A stretch of 64,000 bases of DNA from Diphasiastrum complanatum. Taxonomy: Eukaryota; Streptophyta; Lycopodiopsida; Lycopodiales; Lycopodiaceae. The stretch lies in the NCBI GenBank assembly GCA_029204225.1, contig CM055097.1, forward strand, positions 35,400,804 to 35,464,803, given 5' to 3'. Positions within the stretch are counted from its first letter, which is position 1. The number at the start of each line of letters is the position of its first letter. The notes beneath the pieces are model-generated. The model worked only from the letters and a program-made list of their open reading frames with translations. It had not been told where the DNA came from and made no database searches. Shown piece after piece: positions 11,901-25,490 of the stretch. The translations under genes were made by a program, and so were the position numbers.

Positions 11901-14846
11901 TTTCTATCCAAGTCATAGAGCCAACTTATGTGGTAGAAACTTGTTTGTCTATCTGAACTAATATCACTTGAGATTTATGATCAATCAAAGTGTGTTTGTT
12001 GTGGTTGTCAATTGAATTCATGGATACCATCCAAGTCATAGTTTATCGTTCATGTGGTGGGACCAAGTAAGATCGGCTCTACTAGAAAGATCTAGTTTCA
12101 CTTGAAGAAAAGTTCTATGAATCTATCCAAGTTCATGGTCTGTCATATGGTACATTCTGTTGTTTCCATTAAGATTTGGAAGCTAAGAATGTTGAAAATC
12201 AATTGCCAAGGTTGTTGTCTAGCATCATAAAAACAACAGGATTCATTTGTTGAATCAATTTGTTATTGTGTCAAAATTCGAGGTGAACTAGATGTGGAAA
12301 CGTTCACAATGAATTAAGTGATTAACGTTCTATGAACAAGCACAAATTATGCATACAAGTGGAAACAAAGTAGCATACCAATGGAGACAAATCTCTATAC
12401 AAAGAATGTATGTACACAAGCATTGCCACTCTCTGTAGTCTCTCCAGCCTCTTTAGGCTCTTCCTCCTCCTCAGTAGAAAGAGGGCGCTTATTTATACTA
12501 GTAGAGATAGAGAAATCCAAAGGCCAATGATTCCCAATGTGGAATATCCAAAAGCCAACATCCAAGAGCCATATGCTACATAGGAGTTACAAAAGCAAAT
12601 GAAAAGCCTTGGCATTGGACAGCCAAGTGCTAATTGAAGAAGAAGGTCACTTGCCCCATGGACCCCCCATTATGAGTTGGGCCCCTTCAAACTTGAGTAC
12701 ATGGACCAAAAGTTAAAAAATGCTCCTTGGGTCCTCAAAACCATATGCATTGCCCCAACTTCATTAAATATGTTATTAACCCCGTGAAGTCACGCAATCC
12801 AAGCCTGGAGAAAGCTATGTACTCGCCATACTATCTCTAAGAAGTTTCCACCTAGGGAGAAAATAAATTCTGATGACCCCTAATAGCCGTCCAGGGTGTA
12901 CCTTTTGGTACCTCGACTTCGCAGTTAGAGCATCAACAAAAAAATCTCCATTAAAGGACAAATAGTGACTTCTAACAATTGATAAGCCTCAGAAAATCAA
13001 TATCAATATCATGAAACTTTGATCTCGACTTTTGTTTATTGTCATGGATGATTTTGGTGTAGGGAGGATTTGGAAAAAGATTTAGGATAATTGATTTATG
13101 TTGGAGGTGTTTGAATCTCTTAATGGGCAAGAAGATGGACAAACACCAGTTGGGAAGTTTGCATATGTATTTGACTTAATGTCAAGACACATTCTTGATG
13201 AATCTATCATAAGCGGTGATAAAATAGATATCACGTTGAGGGTGCTTTCTAAGTTGGAAATTTGTATTGAGGCAAGTGACTCTATGTGTGAGATAGAGGT
13301 AGGGGAAAAATAGTATCAAGTACTTTGTGTGAGGTGGTGTTTGAGGAGGAAGTAGTAGATACTTTGTGAGGAAGTATTGCATACTTTATATCTTTTTAAT
13401 GGAAATGCTCTGTTACTTGGTTCTCCCCTGCTGGGGGAATGTGCTCTTACCAGTTGCCAGTACATTCCCACACTTACCCCAAACGCTTGAGAGCTGGGCC
13501 CTTTTTTTCCTGTCCTATCCATAAGTGTCTCTCCTAACCCCAAGAGTTAGAATATTAAGATTTAAAATTTTTCATAATGGATGTGATGACACACTTGTTC
13601 CCCCTTTTCCCAAGAAAGTTGTTTTTCATGGAGGTCCAAATATTTCCCCTTTTTGCTCTCTAGTGACTATCATTGCAGCTATTTTTTTGAAAATAAGATA
13701 GTGAGCATGACAAATCTAGTAGTTTTCTTCTATAAATGTTGTCCCAGACCTTTCCTGATATGTAGCTATTGCTTGTCTCTCTCTAACACACTCGGTATCT
13801 GTATCGTTGCACTTCCCTCAGGTACCCCTGTCTACATTAGACGAGTCATCTATAGAGCTTATCTTGATCGAGCCTGGCTTGGTCAGTTGGGGGTTAAACC
13901 CGACTTCTATTGACTTCACTTTTTGGAGACAGGTGTATCAGGGTTCCCACTTCTACCACATTACTTGTGTTCTGGGTTATCACATAGTCTGAGATTCATA
14001 TTGGGTCAGTTCCGTGTCTCTTCACACGAGCTTGAGGTTGAGATTGGTTGGTTTCAAGGTACCCCGTGAGAGGATGGGATCTGTTGATTATGTTCCCTAG
14101 GTGAGGTGGAGACTGAGGAGCATCTTATCTTCATATGCCCATCTTATTATAATATTTGTGGGAGATACTATTGCTTATTCAAAGATACACCAATCACTTT
14201 TCGCTCACTTGTTACCTATGAGGACCCACGTTGTGTTGCACTTATGATACGAGAAATGCTTCTATTACGATGAGATCTCCAGCCTTTGCGTCAAATTTAT
14301 CTAGATACATAGCTTCATATTACCTCCTTTTTCTCCAGACGATGATCGTGACCAAACCTAGACTCAGATGATAGTGCCGATGACCCGACTTCCCATAGAT
14401 CCCAAAGGTAATGTACCTCCCAGCGTTACTCTACAGCCAGACTTGTCCTACCACTAGGAGAGGTCCTTCTCACATTCAACGTCGGCAGCATATCCCGGTT
14501 TTAGTCCCCATTGCAGCTCGTATTACATCTTTCTTCAGGAGCAGCAGAAGCAGCAGCAGCAGTATTACTATCATCTCCAGGACATGATCTGAGGCTTCCA
14601 CCACCAATGTTTGAGGGTACCTTTCGAATCGCCTTTTCGAACCGTGTTTGAATCGAGTTTGAATCGGGAAAGAATCGACTTCTCCAGGTTCGAACCGGCG
14701 AATCGGTTTTAGGGTTTTTTTTTAAAACATTAATGTCACAACATACATATTACATATTACATATGTCATATTCCAATGTACCATGTGCATGGTTATTTAG
14801 TGGTAAATTAGCAAATGCTCAATGATTCGAATTTCACGAAAATGAC

Positions 14847-14881
<35 letters not shown>

Positions 14882-14884
14882 TGT

Positions 14885-14916
<32 letters not shown>

Positions 14917-17900
14917 TTTGTCAAACACACACCCACACACATTGTCAAACATTTAACACACACACACATTTGTCAACAGTCACGCACATTGAACACACAC
15001 ACTGAACACACACTGAACAGCCATACGTGACACACACAATTCCACCCCTCTCACACAGCTCCACCCGTCTCTCTCTCTCTCTCTCTCAGATTTCTCTCCA
15101 GACTCGCGGATGTATATTCTGTCCAGTGTCTCGGATCTCTCTCTCTCTCAGGCACGGAAATCTGGGAAGCTTCAGGGCCCAGGGGGAGGTAACGAGCAGG
15201 CTGCAGGAGGTCGCGAGGAGCAGGAGCAGGAGGTCGCGAGGAGCAGGAGTCGCTAGGAGCAGGAGCAGGAGGTCGCGAGGAGCAGGAGGTCACGATGAGG
15301 CGACGAGTTTTTTTTTTTTTTTTTTAAAACGGTTCGAACCGGACCTTTTCGAAAAGGTCTTTCGAATCGCGGTTCTTTCAATGAATCGCGATTCGACACA
15401 ACTATGTCCACCACTATACATAGCTATTTCATGTTTTATACCTATATGGTTTAGTTACCACTGGTACTTGTACTTAGATTTACATTATATGCTTTTTCTT
15501 TATAGTTTCGGAGACATTTTTCATATGCTCCCATCTGTTCCACACACTTGATATGTACTTATTCGTCTTATATGCCTTTTGGCATGGAAAAAAGACATTA
15601 ATGAAGCTCTCTTTCACTCTCTCTCTCTCTCTCTCTCTCTCCATGATGTATGTGAATTACAAGGTAAACTATCTTAAAGAACAAGAGAAATTCACAAAAA
15701 AACTTAGATGGAACAGAGTTTTCATATGAAAAACCATGGAATGATTGAGCATCTGAAGGTATATACCACCTACATGATCAGATAAAAGACTTCAAAAGTT
15801 GCTATATATTCTGAGACTTTCTTATTAAGCTGGAACCAGTGCAAGAAACATGTTACAAGCAAAAGAACATTGTCGTGATTTCTACACAGATTCATGTGCC
15901 AATTCAGTTGGCAGATGAAGCTACTTCTGTAAAGACATTCTTTAATTATTCTCTGACTCTGTTGGGCTACATCTACCATTGCATTTATGGCATCTTTGGT
16001 TTATTGGATCCTTTAAGCCTTCTAATCTCTCCTTATCTGGCTTTTCAGCTACTGAGACCTGAAATGGAGCAAATATCGAAGGCAATCAAGGACAGTGTAA
16101 GAGCCCCTTGTCTTGCTACAAATTGCGCCCTTTTTAGAAAGCTTCAATGTCAATTGTTTGACTTCCTCAGATACTTATCAGACTATAAGATTTGCTAAAT
16201 CTGCTTGTATTGTGAAGGATATTACACATCTTTGTATCATTCTGACTTTCCATAGTGTATAGGTATATTGAACTTTGATTGACAAGCACAGTTTCGACAC
16301 TTGATGGAAGATCACGATGCATTTGTTTGTTGTGAAATTTGAGAGATTACTAGTCATGGTAAAGCCTTTTTGCTCTGAGTTAAAATATCATCATATGATG
16401 AATCTCTCCTTTTTAAGGTTTACTCCTGAATACTGAGACCAGGAGGAACATTGAGGGTGATTCTCTTAAAAAACGTATCTTCACATATTCTTGCCATCTT
16501 CAATTCTGGATTTCAATTGGGAAAACCTTCGATTAAGTAATTCTGTGAAACATATATACTTTGCAAATTTTGTGTGTACGATGAATAAGTTACTTATCTT
16601 GACCGTGATTTTAGGATGAATAAGGTACCTATCTTGACCGTGATTTTAGGATGAATAAGGTACCTATCTTGACCGTGATTTTAGGATGAATAAGGTACCT
16701 ATCTTGACCATGACATTTCTCGCAAGCATGATATTTCAAGCTAAGTTCTTATCTCTTATTTGCTAATAGAAGAGAGGTTTTGAAAGAGTTTATGATGGGT
16801 GATTTAAGCATTTTTGTATTAGGTGCTCTACCTGTTTCCGAGCCTTTGATTTTTCATGGTTTGAAATTTGAATACAATGGTAGTGATGCTGAAATTGAAC
16901 CACTAAAAGCTCACTATCATGTTGATAGCGGATTATGGAGGAAAAGTAGATGGAGCATCTAATTTTTTAATTTACAAGTACATTTTCACTCCTGTCCATA
17001 GTTGCCAGCAAACATCACACACATGCAGACGTGTTTGCAAGGGGAGGGAGGATGTTTGCAAATGTTGCCTTGAAAAATTCTGTTTCTTTTAGTATGGGGA
17101 CTTGTAGGAACAGAATATATCTTACGGGCTACGTTATACATAAGACAGTGTACAAAATAACCTTACACTGAATTCTAACAACTTAATGACCTTACATTCA
17201 TTAGTGATAAGTCACTATGCTACATGCTACATTGTGCTCGTATTTGACATTGAAATCACCAGCAAATGTGTCAAACGCAGATATGTTTGCAGGTTTGCAA
17301 ACACCTGCAAATATGTTCACTGGTAACTATGCTTTTATCACAAGTTCTTTGATATTATGTCTGAGTCTTTGGACATCCACAAGTTGTTGTCTGAGTGCTC
17401 AGTGCTTTTGAATAATGCAAGTGGAATCAACCTATGTGGCTGCAAGTTGGTTGACAGTGAAGATGGTGACTTGCAACAGGTTGAAACATAAATATCTAGG
17501 CAAATCCTCCTGTAAAAAAAAAATTTCCCTCCCCAAGATATTGTGTTGCTCCTAGATTACTGCCAAATATGTCATTTAGTACAAATTTTCATCTGATTGG
17601 CTGATATTATATATGGACTTACATTGTAGTGTTTTTGATAATCTTGCCATATTGGTCTGCAAGTCTTGATCTCTTTGCAAAGGCAATAAGCTTTCTTGTT
17701 TTTTAGATGTATGGCTCAGCTATGGTTACAAAATTTCTCGTCTGTTTGATTAAAAGGACAGAATTTAAGGTGCTTGGGGAAATTTCCTATGGGATGCTTT
17801 CACTTCATACCTATGTACTTGGCTCTGTGGGTGACAACGAAGGGCCTGGCATCTGAAAGTGTGCTGGGCGCAAGATCGATTGTTTTATGGCTGTGATTTC

Positions 17901-20900
17901 GATCAGTCATAGGTAAAGACATGAGTGCAGTTTAGACAAATTTTCATGAGAACATAGTACTAGTGTTATGATCTCAATCATAGATATTGGCATTGAATGA
18001 AGTGCTGTTGTTAATGTATGGTGGGGACACTGTTGGGGTGATGAAAGAACCTGTCATAGCCAAGTTAGTGTGCACACAGAGGCAAACAGAGTTACTTCCT
18101 CCAATTTTAGGCAAATGTACAGGAAAAGCTCCTAGCAGTAATTGATGAAAACAATTTCTTACATGAAGAAGTTTCACAATTGGAAAGTCAAAAGGCCCAG
18201 ATGCGAAGTACTATGAGAGGAGAAATGCATAGAATGGGAATGTCTTGGACATGCGTGTCCATATGATGGCCATTGCATTGATTGTAGGCATTACCGATAC
18301 ATCATCATAGTGGAATCATTTATTTTCATATTGCATCCACAGAAGCCACGGTTCTTGGAATCGTGGGGCAGTGTTTCATCGAAACGCGTTTCGAACGCTG
18401 AAACGGGTTCGAAACGGAACGTACGAAACGACCCCGTTTCGAAATGGCGTTTCGTTGTTCGAAACGACTGGTGAAAAATCGCTGTGTGAAAGAGAGGGAG
18501 TGTTTGTGTGTTTGTGTGCATTGTGAAGTAGAGGGAGTGTGTGTGTGTGACATGTGTGTGAACTTTCAACTTTGAGTGTGGTGGTGTGTTTGTGTGTTTG
18601 TGCGTGTGGTGGTGTGTTAAACTGTGTTTGTGTGTTGTGTTTGTGTGTGTGCACTGTGTGGTGTGTGTGTGAGTCTTGGGACTGTTGTGACATGTGTGTG
18701 TGTGTGTGAGATTGAGGGACAGAGAGTCTAGAGAGAGAGAGGATAGGGATAGATTGATGATAGATTGAGGTTAGAACTTAGAGCATAGGTTTACCGTTTT
18801 GAAATTAGAATTTAGGATTAGTTTTTAATTTGAAGTCTGAACTTAATACAGTTATTGTTTTGTTGACACTAGATAGCTATTAGCAACGCCCAGACAGCGG
18901 GATCCCTTATGGGATCACGTCACCCTTAATTCAGGTTATGGCACATCAGGCACGAAGAAGTGGACTTGCAAGTATTGCGGGAACACTTATGGACGTGGCC
19001 CCGTTCGAATCAGGGCGCATCTTTTACGTCTTCGTGGATATGAGATCGCCGTTTGCACTCAGGCCCCAGAGTCGCTGAGGATTGCCAGGATCGGGGACGA
19101 CTCTCCTGCTACTACTTCAGGCACAAGTGATTCTTGAATGTTGTTTGATCAATGACATTGATTGAAAATTTGAAATTTGATCTAATGCTAAAACTTAAAA
19201 GTTTATACTATAACTTTAAACTTTGATTACAATTTACTCATGAGTAATTAGTGACTGTTCCCTAAGCTCTCTCACTGACTATAATTTATTACCTAAAGCC
19301 TGCTGCGTAACTAGTAAGTTGTAACACCAATGTTATTGTTACAGGTGCGGCAGAGCGCCGAGATTCCCCATCGTAGCCAGCACCTGTAGCCGGCACTAGC
19401 TCCGCTGCAGCATCCATTCCACCTTCTTCTTCTGGAGAGACTCCTGCAGTGCCAGTTGGTGAGGCCGGCAGTAGTGCTATTGGTAGCACTGTTAGGGGAC
19501 GGGGTTGAGGACATGTGAGAGGCAAGGATGTTTTTGTGGCAGCCTTCCAGCAGTCGCATAGGGATGCAGCTGCTATTGCTGTTAGGAGGTGCTTTTACTT
19601 GTGTGACCTCCCTTTTCATGTGGCACAGACCCCTGCATGGAGGGATATGATGCGAGCAGTATCTCGTATCGGTGTTGAGTGGGAGGGCCATTAGGAAGTC
19701 ATGGGCGAGGTATACCTACAGCCCATTAGGAAGTCATGGGCGAGGTATACCTGTAACCTGTTACCTTACATCTTCAAAACCTTTGCACTTGCCACTTACT
19801 ACTTTAGAAATTAGTACTTTCAAGTTTGAAGTTTCTAACTCTGAAATTTCAATCTCCAAATTTGCAAATTGCAAGTTGCAACTTAGTTAGTTGAAACTTG
19901 AAAGTGTTGTCAAATGTTTTAGGTTTGGATGCACTATAATATCAGATGGTTGGACCGATGCAAGGAGGCGCCATCTTGTGAATATATTGGTGTCTTCTTG
20001 CATGGGCACCATGTTTTTGAGATCCATTGATACGTTGGAGCCAGGCATGGCATTGGATGGCAGGAGATTGTTTGAGTACATCTCACAGGCCATTGAGGAG
20101 GTCGGAAAAGAGAATGTTGTCCAGGTATGCACTTGCCACTAACCACTTTCAAGTTTCAACTTTAAAACTTTCGACATTGAGCTCTCAGCTTTGAAGTTAG
20201 AACTTAGTAAGTTACAAGTGACAACTTACATTTTGTGAATCGTGATTATTGTTTTGAACGTTGCAATTTGCACTTGCCATTTACATTTGCAATTTGCATT
20301 TGCATTTGCTTCCGGAATGCTCAATGGTGAATGTTCATTGTTCATGAGTTATGATTCGACCTTTGTCGGAATTCCAATGCAAGTTGTCACGGACAACGCG
20401 TCCAATTGTGTTGCCATGGGGAAGATGGTGAATGAGAAGTACCCTTGGATTTTCTGGAGTCCATGTGCCGCACATTGTCTTGACCTCCTAGTTGAAGACA
20501 TTGGGAGATTACCCTAGAAGCCTATAAAAGCTCAGACGGGCTTCGTTGATGAGCGTTTGCTACTGGGAGCTTAATCTATTTAGCATGCTTAGCATCCTTG
20601 AGTGTAGTCCAATGTAGATCAAAGTACTTAGGATCTTATCAGTTTATAGCGACTATTGATCTGATTCTCATTTGTGTGATGCTTGCTATTAGTTTGTCAG
20701 AGTTCTCCATTAATTAATCAACATGTTGGCTTATTTTTGCAACCTCTTCAGTTAAACTTCATTGTTTTGGTCTTAAGTTGTTCACAAGATAGAACGATGT
20801 TGCCAAATCTAACAGTGAAGGAGGGAAGATTAAAATAGAGCTTTCTCCAAAAACCATTCATTGTTTCTGTAGAATTTTGGTTTCACAAAGAGACCCACTC

Positions 20901-23900
20901 AAGAGCTCTGCACAGAGAAATGTTCTCAAAAAACTAGAGTTTTGATTGTTTTGTTTTTGTGACACTCACAATATATGAGGAACCACTTGGAAGACTTTGA
21001 TATTTTTAAAGAGAGCATGTTGTAGCTGCAACACTCATCAATTTCACTGGCTGTATTGGGCTCTTTGTTTCCTGATTGTATCAGACAAATCATGCTGCAA
21101 ATTCAGTTTTGTATTTCTCATGTTAGCATTTTGAACTTGTTGATATGGTATTTTCCATGAGCAATATTTATTTTCTGCTGCTAGTTGTGTGAAGATATGT
21201 CTTTTCCAGCTATAGGTTTTTTGCATATAGCCTTACTATTCGATACTTGATAGCTAGTTGCTGATTGTGATCATTCATGGATCTTTTCTGAGCGTTTCAG
21301 GGTTACGATCCTCAAGTTGCAGAAGAGAACCAGAAGCGTTTGAAAAATCTGTTCAAGAAGTATGTAGCTTTGATCTGGTCATGAGTTCTGATGGAAAAAC
21401 ACAAACAACTATAGTGTTTTTTATCTGTTTGCTACTGTTATCATCCTCCGGAATTGTATGATCAAATGGACCAGTTAGTGGATATAAGGGATATGTATAT
21501 ACAAATTGAAGTGAACAGAGTAAGTCAATTTAACATGGATAAGGATTGAACTCTTTTAACTGCAAGTCATTGGCTACAAAATCGAATTGATTTTTTCTCC
21601 ATATATTGGGTTCATATATAATTTGGACAGTCTTCCTTCATGACAAAATAAAATGACTTACTAAGAATGTAGTGTTACAATAATAATGTTTACCATAATT
21701 ACATTGACTTGTCAATGTTAAGTCAAGTCATGTCAAGTTGAACTTAGTAAGGCATTGCTTACATGTAAAGTGAAGTCAAGTTCTGAGTTAACCTGACACA
21801 GTTTACATGCCTATAATAGGTGGCGACATTTTGTCTAGAGTAGAATGATAGCATGCACATGCAATAGAACTTTATCAAAGTAGTAGTTACATGCAAACGT
21901 ACTCTTATTTTCTGACTGTATTCAATGTACCAAGGATCTGACTATTTTCTATAAATTGGGCACACAATACCACATTGATATGTGAGTGGTGCGAATTTCT
22001 TAAAGATTCATTGTTGTGTTGTGCTCTTCTGTCGTCTTGCGTGATCATTGTTTTAACACTTTGAGAATCTTGCTTGGCTGAGTAGGAATTGTTATATAGC
22101 TAGCAACTAGCATCCTAAATTTCTGACATGTAGCATATGTTTCTTCTAGTGAAGAAATGCATGGGTACTATAAGAGGGCATGCAAAATGGCAGTTTGCAG
22201 AGGAAAAAGGCAACGGCCTGGGGGTGTTGCCTTTTTCCTCTAGGGGTGTTCAGGAGGCAATTTGTGCCACATGCATTGATAGTGATTGTGTTAGATGGTA
22301 TACATACTCTGGTAATTCTTGATTGCCTGCTGTAATCTTGATTTGCAAGAATCCATTAAATGCCAGTTGAAGATTTTCAGATGATGTGAACTTGTAAGAG
22401 CTTGAATCAACTATATTGTTTTACAAATCAATTCAATAATCAGTACCATGCTGTACAAGAAGGAAATTCTGAGAGTCAAGCCCTGGGGGCCCACTATAAG
22501 GACTGCTCGTTGAGAACTTGGCATCGATACCTGTACTTATGTAGTGTGAGGATGAAATGGTAACTTACCACTGAGAAGATATTGATATGTTAAAAAGAAG
22601 ATAATAATGAAAAAGAGATGCAATCACAGTACATGCCAAGATTCATTGTTTATTATGAAGAATCTCCTTCGTGGTTATACTCAGTTTGGGTCAGAGTTCT
22701 AATCAAAGATTCCTCGTTTGTTGGGTAGTTCCTGCCACTTACATGCTGGAACAGGTGTTAAATATTTTTCATCCTCTGGTTGGATGGCGTGGTGCTGCAA
22801 TTAGTCTATCCTTTCTATATAAGATTCGTTTGTCATGTTTAATTGTTGTTGTACATAAGCATTTCAGGTGACAACATAATCACTTAAAATGGAGAGCTTT
22901 ATTGATAGCTTGTCACTTGAATGGTGATGCACATTATAAGCATTTGCTCTAGTGAATGGAGATACATAAGAAAGTAGTTGATGTCACCTGCTTGAAATTG
23001 CCATGTAAGATTTTCTGCAACCTGCTATCTTATATTCAGTTTTCTGTGATTTACCTGGCTTCTTTTTATTATTTTCAATTTAGATAAACAGTACCACAAA
23101 TCTTGCAAGAAAGAGTTTGATCATTTAACTTCAAGCTAGCACTTTCTCATTTTTTCATCGGCGGACCATTATGAATTTTGAGGCAAATTATATGCAAAAA
23201 GTGCAAGGTGACACTGGTTGAATCCAGGCCTTAAGCTGGTAAAATGAAACAGACTTTTGTGAGATAAATGGCACTGCAATTTTTGGCTCTTAATTTTGTA
23301 TTTTCCGGGAATACATTCTTCTTTAACTTCGATCAAATGACTGCAAACTCTGCTCAAATAAAGTTCTCACGTTTGGAAGTACGAAAGATGTCCTCTTTAA
23401 TAAATTACTATTGTATTATGAGCTGAGAGTGTTGTTTTTACTGAAATATTTCCTCACCTACTATAATTTGATGTCAGGCACAACACAAGCCCTTTCACGC
23501 CACTACTCGGAGGATTTGTCCAAGCCCCTATTTTCATGTGCTTCTTCTTTGCTGTAAGTTACATTCTGGCTCTTTAATTCGCTGGTTGATTTTCCAGATT
23601 TTTTTAGTATTTAGTAATTTTTTCTGCACCATTTTTAAAAATCTGCATTTTTTTTGGTTGCATAGTTTTATGAACAAAATACAGTAGAATACTGAAAGAA
23701 CCTGAAGAGATGTATTCTCATGGTTCAAAGCAATGACAGTTAACACAATGATCTCCATAAGTATGCCACTGAATATGAACTGCATGTAAGCCTAAACTTG
23801 CATTGACCTCGACCCGTCTAAATGCTAGTGCAGGATTAGTCAACCGAGGATAAAAAAAGCTTGGAGGACCATTATAGTCATGAAGGCCCATGACTTGACA

Positions 23901-25428
23901 TGATTAGGGCTGAATGAATGTCTTAATACATCTTAATGACAAGTGATGAACCCGAAATACCCAATTCAGAAGGTAAGGGTCCAAAGGACCATCAATACAT
24001 TACTGTGACTGCATATACTGTAAGCTGGACATAAAAAAAAATCAAAGTGTGCTTCTATCTTGTCAGCTCAATTATCCATGTCCTAATGCTAGATAACACA
24101 GTAGCCAGCACCTCACAATCCAATTTTAAATCATGTATTGAGAAAGATAAGTACCCTTGTTTAAATGGATGAAGTTGCTAGCGAGCTGAGATGTGATTCT
24201 CCACAAATGTATATACTAACATCTGAAATTGATTCCAGATCCTTCAGTGACTGATTCTAAGAAGCTTCACAGCTCAACTCAAAAACTTAGCGAGCTCGTG
24301 TTTTAACAACCAAAGAAGATGATTTATTGGAAACAAGATTTTGAATATCTCAAGCTCTGGATATTCAACAGGCAAACTGTAAGATGATTCTTCAACGACT
24401 TTAGAAGATTGAAAATATCATTAGATTTAATTGTCTTTGAATTGAGGCACCAATAACCGAAAGAGATGAAGTCGTAATTTTTTGTAGTTTTGGCAGCCTA
24501 CCTCTTGGTATTGAGATAAAAACTACAAGCTATATCTCTCAGCAAGTTGCTTTCAAGAAGCCAAAGTGCTTTGAGAATCTGAAAATATATCTCCACTACA
24601 GTCTGAGCTAGAAAATGAAAATTGTAGTGCCCACTCTTAAGGATGATCTGAACTAAGTAGTTGCTTGTTTCTTCCTTTAAGGAAAGTGCTCTAATACCAA
24701 GTTATGAACACAGGGTCCAAAACAAAAATAGAGCAGCAAAAGAACTGGACGCCACATAACTTTATCGATTTCCATAAGTATTGTGTTGAATGTAAGCTGA
24801 ATTTAAGCCTAATCTCTATTCTACACTAAGTGCTAGTCTCTCTAATCAATCAACCAAGGAGAATGAGGGTATATAGCTGTTAATACCTGTGACTTTGTCT
24901 AAGAAGGTTGAAGGTCAGCTCCTTATATTTGGAACACAATAAAAGCTCTTTAATACGTAAATTTTCAACTAAATGTGAGTATTAAGTGATGGACTCAAAT
25001 GCCCAACTAAAAACGTGTGGACCTAAGTTCTTAAAAATTGCCCGTATTATCTGTTCTATAGCTTACATCTTGGTTGGTAAGGTCTTGTTTGTAGAACGTT
25101 CAAGCGCTTTTTGGGAATGAACCATTTTGTATGTACATACACCTCTTTGTATAATTTCTGGTTTGGTTAAACTAGTGCACCATTATTATTGACTTATAGA
25201 AATAGGCTTGGAGATTGCTTTAAAAGATTCAGATAAGCTCTAATTTTGTTTCATGTCAATTGCTTGCAGATATCAAACATGGCAGAAAAAGTGCCATCCT
25301 TTAAGGAAGGGGGAACTCTTTGGTTCACAGACTTGTCAACTCCTGATGATATGTACATCATGCCTGTTCTAACTGCACTTATATTTTGGATAACGGTTGA
25401 GGTTAGCATCTCTCTGCCCCTCCCCCCT

Positions 25429-25490
<62 letters not shown>

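Larger units (their letters stand above)
13780..15641 (+). mobile_element. LINE 3' end, interrupted by a hAT element
   Basis: The plus strand at about 13820-14290 encodes the last part of LINE ORF2. A zinc-binding region ([20 protein letters not shown]) and MIREMLLLR are visible, with an in-frame stop. The C-terminal tail with repeated GCAGCAGCA codons follows to 14604. The element is split by an 802-bp hAT insertion (14605-15406) and resumes at 15407 with its 3' UTR. The 3' end has the hairpin ATGCC-TTTT-GGCAT (15572-15585) and a (TC)n tail to 15641. One 8-bp duplication, TCCACCAC, marks the hAT insertion. Confidence 0.75.
6790..16048 (+). other. OXA1: OXA1 intron 1 (about 9.3 kb)
   Basis: GT-AG intron between two in-frame exons. 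It contains a SINE-like unit, a gypsy integrase relic, a damaged copia element, a solo LTR and a LINE 3' end interrupted by a hAT element, each listed separately. Confidence 0.8.
18369..20517 (+). mobile_element. Truncated hAT transposon with BED finger and DUF659 domain
   Basis: The left end starts CAGTGTTTCATCG and is followed by a dense cluster of TTCGAAACG/CGTTTC palindromic motifs (18375-18470), a TG-rich block (18485-18712) and a GA block. Transposase exons follow: a BED zinc finger (18901-19136), a linker exon (about 19345-19694), DUF659 (19922-20124), and a segment with VVTDNASNC and [10 protein letters not shown] (about 20380-20517). Similarity stops at GRLP followed by a stop codon. 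The catalytic C-terminal half, the dimerisation domain and the right end are missing. No second copy of the 8-bp left flank was seen. Confidence 0.75.
16097..21300 (+). other. OXA1: OXA1 intron 2 (about 5.2 kb)
   Basis: GT-AG intron. It contains a 35-bp tandem repeat (16580-16713) and a truncated hAT transposon (18369-20517). The flanking stretches 16714-18368 and 20518-21300 hold no recognised gene. Confidence 0.8.

Noticed and set aside
14815-15030. Thr-His repeat protein frame
   Set aside because: It is a translation of a (CA)n microsatellite inside a hAT element.
16580-16713. Regular direct repeats that might look like a CRISPR array
   Set aside because: Units are contiguous with no spacers, and the host is a plant nuclear genome.
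22200-22240. microRNA precursor
   Set aside because: The stem is only 15 bp with no extension, shorter than plant precursors require.
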